DNA of 64,000 bases from Ficedula albicollis (lineage: Eukaryota > Chordata > Aves > Passeriformes > Muscicapidae), in the NCBI RefSeq assembly GCF_000247815.1, contig NC_021686.1, positions 8,121,512 through 8,185,511 on the forward strand, written 5' to 3'. The position numbers and the translations under genes are program-made. Under the pieces are notes generated by a model. The model was not told the DNA's origin, ran no database searches, and worked only from the letters and a program-made list of their open reading frames with translations. Shown here in pieces: positions 44,163 through 57,719 of this stretch; within the stretch, counting starts at the first letter, position 1, and each line of letters begins with the position of its first letter.

Positions 44163-47100
44163 AAACCAAACAGGCCACGGACAGGCCACCACCGCTCCGG
44201 GAGAGCTCGCAGGGCTCTGTGCAGGGTGGGTGCCCCCGGGGCAGGCAGACGCCACCTCTGTCCCTGCCCAGGCAGGGCTCCCACCCCAACGGGAGCCCGG
44301 CAGGAACAGGAGCGGAAGGAGCTGCCCCCAGTCCTTCATTACAGCCACGGAAATGTGCAGTTTTACAGGCTGGAATTCGGCTCTTTCCATGCTAACAACC
44401 CCTTCTAACTCGTCTCTTCACGGCCTGGATCAGGAGCCCTGAGATGCGGAGGGGAGAGGAGGGTGGCGACAAGGAGGGGACAGCCCCAGGGCCACCACGG
44501 CCATGGCAAGCAGGGACACTGATGATTTGGGGGTGCCAGGCACTGGGGGAGGAGCGGCCAGGTGCTGGCCACGGTCAGGCAGAGGAGAAGAGAAGCCCCT
44601 GAGGTGCAGAACTGATGGGCAGCCTCGGCTTGTCCCTCGGGCAAACGGGGACAGGCACCGAGGACACCGCGCAGCCCCTCTGGGTCCCGGGGCCGTGCCC
44701 AGGACAGCCCTGGTGCCCGCAGCGCAAACAGCCCCAGCAGCTCGGGGAGCAGCCCCAGCCCCCCCAGCGCCACCCGCAGCACTTCCCGCAGCGAGGGATG
44801 AGAAATAAGCACTCGGTGATTAATCAGAGCCCCGAGGGAGCAGATTAAACGGTCTTGGCAATTAGTTCTGGATTTCTTCCGAAGGCACTGGAAGACAGGG
44901 GAAAGCTGCTGCAGTCCCTGAGGATGAGCACTGAGTCCTCCTCAAACCCTGCACCAGTTACACAACTCGCTGTGGAGATGTGTTAAATTACAGATGGTCT
45001 CAATTAAAAGTGCAGAGATGGAAAGGAGGCTCGGAAAAAAAAAAAAAAACAAAAACCCAACACAACAACTCCACACGAGAAGAAAGAGAAGATCATTAAA
45101 AACTTGGCAGCCTACTTTGACTCTGGTGACCTGGTAATTTAATATGGTAATTGAAACTCGGGGTCAGACTCCAGAGAGGAGGGAGAAATATGGAAAGGTA
45201 TCCCAGCAGGATCAGTGCTGCCCAGAGGAGAGGTCAGGCATTAGGAGAGAGCAGTGCCAGCACAGATAACCAGCAGCAGCCCAGCCCTGGCTGCTGCAGC
45301 TCCCTGCTCGCCTGTTTGAAGCCGTTCCTTTTTGTCACAGCGTTTAATCCCCTCCAAGGCAGATAAAAACCCAGTCCCCAAAGTGCTGGTGTAACTCAGT
45401 TAAAGCTGGATTTTGTAGCTTATCTCCAAGACAGAGGGGGGAAGTTCACTCCCCTTTTCTTCCTCGCATCCTCGCCCTTCCCCCTTAATTTTGAATATTC
45501 TAAGCACTGTCTTGTTCCCAAAAGCAGAGCCTGAGTGGCACTGCCCAGGGAACCTGCCCCTCCAAACAGGCAAGGAGGAGCAGGGACATCAGGTGAAGTC
45601 TTTCAGCACTCAAAGATCCAAAAAACTCAAAACACTCCAATTCCAGCTCTGCCTGCAGCTGCTGCCCCCCCAGCACTGGTATCACAAACTGGTGAAGAAC
45701 CCCGAGGTGGCTCCAGCTGGGGACAGGGACACCCTGCAAGGCCAGGGGATCAGGGAGCCCCTCCAAAGGGTTCTCCTTCCAGAGCCCTCCACAAGTGTGA
45801 CCAGAGCTGGAGCCCAGCACCAGCCCTGAGATGTGAACGATTTCAGCTCCTGAACAGGACCCCATCAGAGCAGACCCTGAACCCAGAGTTACAGCACAGC
45901 AAGGGCTGGGAGCATTTATACCCTGCCACAGAGCAGGGGCTGTAATCCTGCTCCCCTCTGCATGTCTAAAAAAAACCACAACACTGCATGGTCCCTTTGC
46001 TTTCCAGGAAGTGCAGAAAACAAAAATAATCATGAGTACAACAGAAACATATTTTTTTTGTGTCCGATATGAAGAGTAATGACTTCCCTGCTGCTGCCTC
46101 AGGCTTATTTTGAGCTGGCAGAATCTTAGGAGGGTTTGTTCTCCATATACCCAGCAATGTTGGAAGGGTTTCCTGAACACCCAGGAACGTGAACAGCTCC
46201 ATTTAAGCACAAGTGAAAGCATCAATTAGCCAGGCCCTGGTAAGGTGGAGCTGCCTGCAGAGGATTTATTTGGTTGTGCTGCTGTGCACAGCCCTGGCTT
46301 TCCAACACCAACCACTGACGGTGTTCCCTCTGCAGCCACAGCCCCTCCCTGGGGACCAGGCGCAGGAACCCGTGGCATGAACTTGAACCAGATGGTTTGG
46401 GAGATCCCCCCAGTCCCAGCTTGCCCTGGCAGCACTTTGGGCAAAGGCACAAAGAGCTCCTGTCCAACCACCGAGCAAACAGACATCCCAGGACACCCCT
46501 CTGTCCATCCCTGGCCTCTCTCCCCTGCTGCTGGACTTGTTTTTTAACCCCTTCCTCCTGCTGCGCAGCACAGGCTCAGCACCACAGCCCTGACACAGGG
46601 CAGGGCTCCCCTGGCTGTGAGTGCAACCAGAACTGTGCAGCTGAGGGGGGTTCTCAGGGGCCACAGGGGCTGGAGACTGCACCCCCCAAACCCCCCAGAA
46701 CCCCCCAGAATGCCCAGCACCCCCAGCACCTGGCAGGATCCAGCCCCTGAGGAGCATCCCCTGTGCATCTCCTGCACCCTGGGGTCCCTCAGCCAGCCCA
46801 GGGTCCCTCTGCCAGTGCCACCCCAGAGCCACCAGCACGAGGGCACCCTGTGCACAGAGGGGGACAAGCTCCAGCTCCCTGAGGCAGCCAAGAGCTCTGG
46901 GTTTATACAACACCCTGGATGTTCAGAGGGAAGCACACGATGGGGTAGGAGATGCTGTGGCTGAGGCTCCCAGGGAATGGCTCTGGCCTGGCACAAACCT
47001 GGCAGAATTTTCAGGGAAAATGTGCTATTTTGGAAACACGCTGCCTGTGCCAGGTGCTCTGTTAACCCCATCACCCGGGGCGGATCCTCCAGCGTTTGTG

Positions 47101-47238
47101 CCAAAGTCTCAGGGAAAAGGAGCGACACTGGGGGACCCTGGGTCACCTTCAGGACCCCCTCCCCAGCCTCCAACCATCCCTTGGGTGAAATCCTCCCAGA
47201 AGCACCACACTGGGAAATATTTCACACACTTGCCTAAT
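44163..47238. other. Intron sequence without recognised gene
   Basis: 44170-44810 is GC-rich with scattered CpG. A 16-base A run lies near 45038. No exon, RNA gene or clear mobile element recognised. Confidence 0.45.
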
Positions 47239-47424
47239 TTCCCCATAAAAACGGGAAATGAGAGCATCCCAAGCCTTGCTGCAGTCTCCCCCCTGCTCCT
47301 TCCTCCCCCCCCCCAGCTCCAGCCCCAGTTTTCCCCATAAAAACGGGAAATGAGAGCATCCCAAGCCTTGCTGCAGTCTCCCCCCTGCTCCTTCCTCCCC
47401 CCCCCCGCAGCTCCAGCCCCAGTT
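47239..47424. repeat. 92-bp tandem duplication
   Basis: A unit beginning CCCCATAAAAACGGGAAATG, continuing AGAGCATCCCAAGCCTTGCT and GCAGTCTCCCCCCTGCTCCT and ending AGCTCCAGCCCCAGTTT, occurs at 47241 and 47333. The copies differ by a few bases in the poly-C stretch. Confidence 0.93.
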
Positions 47425-48755
47425 TGTGTTGCGAAGGAACTCCCACGGGATTTGTCCTGGGACAGCCGATCCCTCGGAGCGCTGCCTCCCACCACGAGAC
47501 AAGGCGAAGGCTGCTGAGGAGAGCAGGCAAAAACACATCACAAGAAAATCTCAATGATTTGGAAAGCTTCCAACCGAGGGGGGAAAATAAAAAATCCATT
47601 TATCAAGCACGGGCCTTTCTGCACGAGAACAAACAGCAGCGCTGAGGATCGAGGGCAGAGCCAAAGCCCAAGGAGAAGATGGAGGGATGCCCACAGGGAC
47701 CCTGGTGACAGGAGCTCTCAGGGGACACACCAGCACCCTCCCAGACAAGTCTCACCCCCGTGGACACTGCTCTGCCCAGTTCTGGCATAAATCAGGCATG
47801 GGCAGAGCAGGGCACAGAGCTGCAACTCCCCCCAGTTTTGTTCCAGCAGCAACCCAGCTCCTCCTGCTGTCAGAGCTCCCCAGAACACAGGGGCTGGGTG
47901 AGGGAGCACCCCAATCATGACTGGAGCATCCACAGCCTGCCTTCCTCCCAGCTGCTTTCAACCCCAAACTCCTGGGAGGGGGGGAAGGAGGGAGCTGCCA
48001 AGGTGAGAAACTCTGCCACGTCCTGTGCAGGAAACAGCAGCTCCAGTAACGGGGGGCAGCCCCAGCAGCTGAAAGCACCCAGAGGATGCTCATTCCCACT
48101 CCTGATGGGGGTTTGGCTTTCCTTGGCTTGGCTGATGCTCATCCTACCAGAGGCAAACCCTGGCCGAGCCAAGGCCTGGCACAGGGCTCACCCTGACCTG
48201 GGTTTTGGCACCTGGCACCTTGCTGGGCACGGAGAAGGGAGGGAAGGAGGAAAGGAGGGAGGGAAGGAGGATGCTTGCTGCTCTCCTGGGCCCCAGCCAG
48301 GAGAGGAATGCTCACTTCCCAGGAGAGGTTTGCCAGCAGCACCAGGAGCAGCAAAAGCCCCCAGCCCTGGCCCTCTCAGGACAGGCACTCCCCCGCTCCA
48401 GCCCCACGGCTGCAGAACAGGAGGGGATCCCACAGGCTCTGCTTTGTTTCCTGCCTGGAGAAGCAGCCCTGATCTCCTGGCAGGCAGCAGGCACTGCCAG
48501 GGTGTTACTGCACAGCAACATCTCTGCCTTGAAGACGTTCAAAGGGCTGCAGCTGGCAAGATGCTCGTGTACTTGGCACCGTGTTTGATGCTCCACGGAT
48601 AAGATATTAAAATAACATTTCCAACATGCAGATTTACTGTGTCTGCTCCCTCCTCGCTCCAGCCAGAGCTGTTTAGAGCAGGGTTTTATTGATGCTGCCA
48701 GACAGGCAGCGCAGAGCTGCAGGAGTCACCTTGCTAGGGGAGGAGTGGGCAGCTC
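47425..48755. other. Intron sequence without recognised gene
   Basis: No exon recognised. A short GGGAAGGAGGAAAGGAGGGA purine tract lies near 48240. Confidence 0.45.
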
Positions 48756-48875
48756 TGTCCCAGGGATCTGTCTGTCCCTGCCCCCAGGGATCTGTCTGTC
48801 CTGCCCCCAGGGATCTGTCTGTCCCTGCCCCCCAGGGATCTGTCTGTCCCTGCCCCCCAGGGATCTGTCTGTCTC
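48756..48875. repeat. Short minisatellite, five copies
   Basis: CAGGGATCTGTCTGTCCCTG followed by CCCC repeats five times with small length differences. Confidence 0.92.
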
Positions 48876-50510
48876 AGGAACCTGCTCGAGGTGTTGGCCA
48901 TGGAGAGCTGGGACAGAGGAGCACCAGCCCTCGGCCAAGGTCAGCAGAGAAGGTGAAATCAGACACTACCTGCAGGATCACATTAAGGGAGGTGTTTTAG
49001 AACACATTGCTGGGGAGGAGGAAATCAAACCTGCTTCATGTTTTACCTTATTTTAAAAGAAATTATCATCTAGGTGAATTTTGCTTTAACAAAGTGGCTG
49101 AAGTGTTTGCCTTCTGCTGTCCTAAAAAACTCCATCAACCCAGGACTGAGTTTGCTGTTTGTGGGGAACAGTCCTGTGCAATTACACACCACTGGGCTCA
49201 ATGAGAACGTTATCTGGGCTGGCAGCTCGAGGAGGAGGAGGACAGGAGAAAAGAGAGGAGCAGTTTTATTTACATGGAGCTCTGCAAAGAGCGTTCCTGG
49301 CTCGCTGTGCCCGGCCACGTCCCTGCTGGCCAGAATGACTTTATTAATGGTCATGATATGCCCTACTTTCTAATGCAGCTCTGTCCCGCTGCAAGAATCC
49401 ATTTGCATTTTTAATGAAGTTTGGATAAGCAATTTAGTGGATCCCCAGCTCACCAGGCTCCAGAACCCTCGCCCAAAAAACCCAGGCACTGCAGCCCCCA
49501 GGGCTGCTGGTGTCACCCAGAGCAGCCCTGGAGCCAAGAGGGGACATTTCATCCCAATTCTGTGCTGGCACAGCTGGCACAGCACCCTCCCTGCCCCAGC
49601 CATCACACCCAGAGGCAGCTTCACATCCAGTCTATTTTAATAAAGCAATAAAAGGGAAAGCTCCATACATAAGAGACTAAGTGGGACAACAAAAATCTGT
49701 GAGCTCGCCCGAAATGTCTCCCAGCTGCTCTGCAGCACTTTAGAGGAACAAAATAGGGCAGATTTCAGAAACTCTGAGCTGTGCTGAGCTGTGTGTCCCC
49801 AGCCATGCCTGCAGCTCTCACCTCTTCCCGTGTCCCCTTTGCCAAGCAGCTGAGAAGAGAGGAACCTCTCTGCTGAGCTCTGAGCCGTCAGCAGAGCCAG
49901 GACAAGAAGGAACAGAAGCCCCTGGTAGCTCCTTGGAAGTTGCAACTCCAGCTCCCACACCAGCAGCAGCCCCCAGCTGTGTGCCCAGTGTGCCCATGCC
50001 CCTAGTGTGATTTTTGGAATAAAACCACGATCTCCAGCAGAACAGATGCTCACCCTTTACCTGTGACACACCACAGCGCCAGGCCACTCACCAGGGCAGG
50101 AGAATCACCTGCAGCCACTGGACCAAAAATCCCAGCAATCCCACCTGGAGTTTCCTTTTGGAAGGGATCCCGGTGCAGCATCCCCAGAGCACCACCCCAC
50201 TGAGGGACCCCAGGCACCCCCAGAGCCCACGGCACCTGCAGCATTCAGGGAAAGCTGCAGGGATGGCCCCAGCCCTGCCCTGCACAGGAATTGGGTTCCT
50301 GGGGGATTAAAGGAACCGCTGGGGCTGAACAAGGAGCCAGGTACCCAACACCCACTGAGGGGATGCTGCCCCTCCACGCTGCCTCCAAAGCCACTCCAAA
50401 GTTCTTGCCAACACAAACCTGATTCTGCTGGAAGAGTCTGGGGTGAGAAATCCCCTAAAGAGGTGCCCGTTCCACCAGAGCTCATTCCAGCCCTGCTCAC
50501 AGCGCCTGTC
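48876..50510. other. Intron sequence without recognised gene
   Basis: No exon, RNA gene or clear mobile element recognised. Confidence 0.45.
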
Positions 50511-50680
50511 CCCACACCCGAGCCCCAGTGCCCATGCCAGGGTCTCCCAGCGCCGCCCCAGTGTCCCCCAGTGCCCATGCCAGGGTCCCCCAGTGCCACC
50601 CCAGTGTCCCCCAGTGCCATCCCAGTGTCCCCCAGTGCCCACCCCAGGGTCCCCCAGTGCCCCGCCCGTCCCTCGCAGCC
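50511..50680. repeat. CCCCAGTG minisatellite
   Basis: Imperfect copies of GTGTCCCCCAGTGCCCATGC and CAGGGTCCCCCAGTGCCACC in a 150-bp cluster. Confidence 0.85.
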
Positions 50681-50827
50681 CCAGCCCGGATCGGCAGCTG
50701 CTCGGGGGCGGCTTCGCATTTCTGAGCGCACGGCACCCGCTCCTCGGCACATGATCGAGTCATAAATATTTGGAAAGATCTGTTATTTTTACATAAACAC
50801 TCACAACACATCGCCGAGGCTGGGGAA

Positions 50828-51623
<796 letters not shown>

Positions 51624-51770
51624 CTGTCCCCTGTCCCCGCTGTCCCTGCTGTCCCCTGTCCCCGCTGTCCCCCGTCCCCGCTGTCCCCGCTGTCCCCCGT
51701 CCCCGCTGTCCCGGTCCCCGCTGTCCCCGCTGTCCCCAGTCCCCGCTGTCCCCTGTCCCCTCCCGCCTGC
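51624..51770. repeat. CTGTCCCCG minisatellite
   Basis: About ten to fifteen imperfect copies of CCGCTGTCCC and CCTGTCCC, abutting the poly-G run. Confidence 0.93.
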
Positions 51771-51899
51771 CCAGCGAGCTCCGAGGGATGCGGGACTGGC
51801 TCCTCCAGAGCTCCCGGTGCCTCACTCGCTGTCTCTTCAGCCCCACCAAAGCTTTGCAGGAGCAAGGCTCCATCACCTCTTCCAGCTCCCTTCCCATAA

Positions 51900-51966
51900 A
51901 ATCACAGAAAGGCTGAGGCTGGAGGGGATTTCTGGAGCTCATCTTGTCCAAACCCTCTGCTCAGCC
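51900..51966 (-). mobile_element. CR1 LINE 3' terminus
   Basis: AATCACAGAAAGGCTGAGGC, TGGAGGGGATTTCTGGAGCT and CATCTTGTCCAAACCCTCTG fit an antisense CR1 tail. Confidence 0.75.
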
Positions 51967-52092
51967 AGGGCGAGGACCATACCCAGGACCATGCCCAGAC
52001 CATGCCCAGACCATGCCCAGGACCATACCCAGGACCATGCCCAGAACCATGCCCAGAACCATGCCCAGGACCATGCCCAGGACCATACTCAT
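51967..52092. repeat. 12-bp ACCATGCCCAGG minisatellite
   Basis: About ten copies of GGACCATGCCCA / GGACCATACCCA, inserted directly into the end of the CR1 fragment. Confidence 0.93.
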
Positions 52093-52438
52093 TACTGTAG
52101 TTGGCATATGATTGTGCTCTAACAGCAAAGGCTCGAGGCAAACACACAAACTACAGAGTCTCCATGTGTATAGTTTATAATCATTACCACTCATGACTTT
52201 GCTTAAGAGACTTTGTTTCCTTACAATTTTTTGTTACTGACAAAAAGGAGGATGGGGAAGAGGAAAGTAAACTTACCTACAATTCTTGCCACCTGATGAG
52301 AAAAACTGGCCTAAATAATATTTATTACTAATTTTGGTATGTCTAAATCTAAATTTAATTTCTTGTTAAAAGTGGAAGTATCTGCAGTTCTGCCTAAAGC
52401 ACATTCTGAATAGGACCAAAAAGTCTAGCTTAAACAAC
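52093..52438. other. AT-rich intron sequence
   Basis: Markedly AT-rich and repeat-free. No gene recognised. Confidence 0.45.
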
Positions 52439-52510
52439 CTTCTACTTGAGCATCTCCAAGGAGGGAGACTCCCCACCCTGCCTGGGCAGCCTGTTCCAGG
52501 CTCATCTTCC
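52439..52510 (-). mobile_element. CR1 LINE fragment, short
   Basis: TTGAGCATCTCCAAGGAGGG, AGACTCCCCACCCTGCCTGG and GCAGCCTGTTCCAGGCTCAT match antisense CR1. Confidence 0.7.
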
Positions 52511-52940
52511 CTTCCCCCTGCATCTCCTGGCTGCTGCCATCCCCAACACCACCAGCCTGGCAGATCTGAAAAGGCTCCTGAGCCCCCACGCAGCTCTGAG
52601 CTGGAATCGATCAGGTCCTGCTGTAAATCACTGCCTGCACCACAGGCAGCTTATCCCGAGAATTATGGAGCTGAAGGAGAGGAAGCAGGTTCAGCCCAGG
52701 ACCCAAACTCACTCGCCAGCCACCCTGAGGGAAGCTCTTCTCTGCCCTTCGGACTCTGCGGCATCAAACACCCACCCAAAGGCGCCTCCCCAAAAATTCA
52801 TGTTTTGCACCCTGCCAGGGTGCTAATTCACAGCAAACTGGTTCTCAGATAAACTCCATTTACAGGGCTGAATCTCCTCCTGGACTGCACGTTCTCCTGC
52901 CTCACATCATCCTTCCTCCTTCAGCAGCTCCAGCACCTTC
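52511..52940. other. Intron sequence without recognised gene
   Basis: Nothing recognised. Confidence 0.4.
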
Positions 52941-53055
52941 CTCCCCTCCCGCCCTCCCCGGGCAGCGCTGCCGGGCCACGGCCCCGTGGGCCACCCACCC
53001 CTCCCGCCCTCCCCGGGCAGCGCTGCCGGGCCACGGCCCCGTGGGACACCCACCT
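52941..53055. repeat. 55-bp GC-rich tandem duplication
   Basis: CTCCCGCCCTCCCCGGGCAG, CGCTGCCGGGCCACGGCCCC and GTGGG occur twice with a 55-bp period (starts at 52946 and 53001). The copies differ by one or two bases (GGGCCACCCAC versus GGGACACCCAC). Confidence 0.93.
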
Positions 53056-53224
53056 GCGTCAGCTCCCTTCCCACCTGGGGGCCATTCATAACCATTGCCT
53101 TGTAATTCCCTTCCATTACCATGTTATTTTGGATGCCAAAGGCTGACCCCAGCATATTCAGCTCTTTAATGGAATTACAGCTCTTTCCACAGGCCTGGGT
53201 AGGGAGTGAGAGCTGCAGCCCCGG

Positions 53225-53257
53225 ATGCTGGAGCTGCCCTGTCCCCTGTCTGCGACT
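53225..53257. repeat. CTGGAGCTGCCCTGTCCC minisatellite, left edge
   Basis: One copy of the unit that continues at 54020 after the poly-G run. Confidence 0.85.
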
Positions 53258-54019
<762 letters not shown>

Positions 54020-54300
54020 CTGTCTGTGACTGCTGGAGCTGCCCTGTCCCCTCTCTATGATTACAGGAGCTGTCCTGTCCCCTGTCTGTGACTGCTGGAG
54101 CTGCCTGTCCCCTCCCTGTGACTGCTGGAGCTGCCCTGTCCCCTGTCTGTGACTGCTGGAGCTGCCCTGTCCCCTGTCTGTGACTGCTGGAGCTGCCTGT
54201 CCCCTCCCTGTGACTGCTGGAACTGCCTGTCCCCTCTCCATGAGCTGCCCTGTCCCCTCTCCATGAGCTGCCCGAGCTGCCCTGTCCCCTGTCCTGACTG
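54020..54300. repeat. 31-33-bp minisatellite
   Basis: About eight copies of CTGTCTGTGACTGCTGGAGC followed by TGCCCTGTCCC, with small deletions. Confidence 0.93.
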
Positions 54301-55285
54301 ATGCTGTCCCAGCTCCCATCCTGGGGTAGAAGGAAACATTCCCATCTCACTTCAGAGCAGCTCTTTGCTATGAAGTTCTAGCTCAACACAAACTGCTGCT
54401 CTTTTCAGTGTTGCAGTTTCCCAAAGGAGCAGCATTGAGTGGAGGGGCCCTGGGGAAGGGCTGGAGCTGCAGCCTGGTTCCCATCCCCACCTGAACAAGC
54501 CATGGGGGTTTGGAAAGCAGGAAAGGATTTTCTTTCCTGAGAGGCTGAGCAAGCACCAGGAGCAGACACAACTTCTCGTGGTGTTGTTCTGATTCTGCAG
54601 TGCCCTCCAACAGGGCCAAGTTCACCAAGATAAATTTCAGCTGGGAATGTGACTGCAGAACAATTCCTCTGGAGCTGCTTGCTCCAAGTCCAGGATCTGG
54701 CCTACATAAAATCCCATCACTCCTCCAGCAGGCTGCTGACGTCCCTTCATGAGGAAGGAACATTCTGGACGGTATTTGTGAGAAAAACCAAATGTAAAGA
54801 AACAGCAGGAGCACTGAGCATCTCCTCCATGCTGCAAATTACAGGCTGGTTAAGGCCTCCCCTTCTGTACCTGCCACTGCTGCACCTGACAAAGACAGCA
54901 GCCTCTGCACTGGCAGTTTTACAGAAAAATATCCCAAATATAAATTGATGCAATATTAGAAGGCAAAATACTCTCTATGGCAACCTGAAAGGTCTTAATT
55001 ATCCCCGCAGGTGGCAGAAGGAGCAGCCCCACACACACCGAGCTGGCAGGGTGGGCTTTTGAGTGGGTACTGAGGGGAAAAGCTCATTCAGCCCCTCCAG
55101 AGTTCAGGCAGCTCCTTCAGTGCAGTGGGGAAGGATCCTTGAACTCCCTGCGCCACCCCAAAAACTTGTGACTATTGTATTTGTGACTTCAAAGCCATCT
55201 GAGCTCTCAACTCGCAGGGAGAAGGAATCAAACGAGGTTTCCAACTCCAACACGCCCGTTCCCGTAGCAACAGCAGTGTGGGGAT
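54301..55285. other. Intron sequence without recognised gene
   Basis: No exon, RNA gene or mobile element recognised. Confidence 0.45.
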
Positions 55286-56066
<781 letters not shown>

Positions 56067-56345
56067 CTGGCCTGGGACACTGCCAGGGATCCAGGGGCAG
56101 CCACAGCTGCTCTGGGCACCCTGTGCCAGGGCCTGCCCACCCTCACAGGAGGGATTTGTCCCCAGTATTTAACCTAAGTCTCCCCCCTCAGTCTGAAGCT
56201 GCTCCCTCTTGTTCCCTCACTGTCTGTCCACGCAGAACTCTCCAACGATTTCTCCCCAGTATTTAACCTAAGTCTCCCCCCTCGGTCTGAAGCTGCTCCC
56301 TCTTGTTCCCTCACTGTCTGTCCACGCAGAACTCTCCAACATAAA
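56067..56345 (-). mobile_element. CR1 LINE fragment with internal 94-bp duplication
   Basis: Antisense CR1: CTGGCCTGGGACACTGCCAG, GGATCCAGGGGCAGCCACAG, CTGCTCTGGGCACCCTGTGC. The part CCCCAGTATTTAACCTAAGT, CTCCCCCCTCAGTCTGAAGC, TGCTCCCTCTTGTTCCCTCA occurs at 56160 and again at 56254, a 94-bp tandem duplication within the element. Confidence 0.85.
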
Positions 56346-56750
56346 GCACATCCCAGTCCTGCAGGAATTGCAGCGCTCAAACCAGCTGGTTTGTAAAGAT
56401 GTGCTCTGATGGCTCAGAACAGAAGGGCCAGTGGCATCTGCAGGGAGGAGAAGGTGTTTAACCAGCACTGAAACAGAAACTGCCTCCAGGGAAAAGCCTC
56501 CAGGTGGGCACACACAAATTGGGAGTTACTGCTGTAGGAATAGTTCCTTTGGAAATTATCAACTCTCCAGAGAATTCCTGACCAGCTGGTAAGACAGTGC
56601 TTAGACATAATTATTTCTACAAATACAACAACTAGTAAAAAACAACAACAAAAAAACCAACAATCAATCTTCAGCAGAATCAGCCTGAAGTCAACTTCCA
56701 GGAGAAATTTGCTGAGTAATCCTGGAGCAGAAAAAGCTCCTTTTCAATTA
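56346..56750. other. Intron sequence without recognised gene
   Basis: Nothing recognised besides an AACAACAACAAAAAAACCAA tract near 56640. Confidence 0.4.
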
Positions 56751-56975
56751 TTTCCTGGCAGGGTGGGCAGGCCCTGGCACAGGGTGCCCAGAGCAGCTGT
56801 GGCTGCCCCTGGATCCCTGGCAGTGTCCCAGGCCAGGCTGGACAGTGGGGCTGGGAGCAGCCTGGGACAGTGGAAGGTGTCCCTGCCATGGCAGGGGTGG
56901 CACTGGATAGGCTTTAAGGTCTCTCCCAACCCAAACCATTCTGGGATTTGGTGGTCCTTTCCAACCTAAAGCATT
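56751..56975 (+). mobile_element. CR1 LINE 3'-end fragment
   Basis: Sense CR1: GGCAGGGTGGGCAGGCCCTG, GGTGCCCAGAGCAGCTGTGG, CCCCTGGATCCCTGGCAGTG, GGGACAGTGGAAGGTGTCCC and AACCCAAACCATTCTGGGAT. Confidence 0.9.
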
Positions 56976-57419
56976 CCATGAGTTCACAGCTTTCCTCCCC
57001 ACAGCACTCCTGCTCCCTGCAAACGCTTTCCACAAAATCATGGACGGAGCTCGTTGAGAAAGATCCAAAGTTTTTGTCACATTGGGCACATTAGACTGCA
57101 AAGAGTCAGGAACATAGTTCTGTGCTCTGAACAGAGCTCTGCAAAAGCACCTGGAGAGAACAACACCTCAGCATCCACCTCCAGGGCTGACAGGACCACA
57201 AAACCTGGCTGTGAGCAGCAGCCTCAGCAGGTCCTGGACTGCAGGGAATTCCAGCCAGCCCAGCACACCAGGCAGGGGGGAAGCAGCAGAATTCCCCAGC
57301 TCCAGGCAGGTCAATGCTGCTGGTTTGGAAAGCACTGACCCAGCCCTGCAGGAACATCACAGCAGCGCTGGCACAGCCCCCAGAGAACAGCTCCTGACGT
57401 GCTGGGGGACAGCCCTGGT
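56976..57419. other. Intron sequence without recognised gene
   Basis: Nothing recognised. Confidence 0.4.
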
Positions 57420-57719
57420 TGTACGGGGCCTGGGGACAGCCCTGGCTCACCCTGCCCACCCCTGGCTCACCCTGCCCACCCCTGGCTCACCCTATCCATC
57501 CCTGGCTCACCCTGCCCATCCCTGGCTCACCCTATCCATTCCTGGCTCACACTGCCCATCCCTGACTCACCGTGCCCATCCCTCCAGGCTCACCCTGTCC
57601 ATCCCAGGCTCACCCTGCCCACCCCTGGCTCACCCTGCCCATCCCTGGCTCACCCTATCCATCCCTGGCTCATCCTGTCCATCCCTATCCCCCTCTGGCT
57701 CACCCTGCCCATCCCTGGC
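57420..57719. repeat. 20-bp CCTGGCTCACCCTGCCCATC minisatellite
   Basis: About fourteen imperfect 20-bp copies, with CCCACC, TATCCATC and TGTCCATC variants. It directly precedes the 827-bp duplication. Confidence 0.93.
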
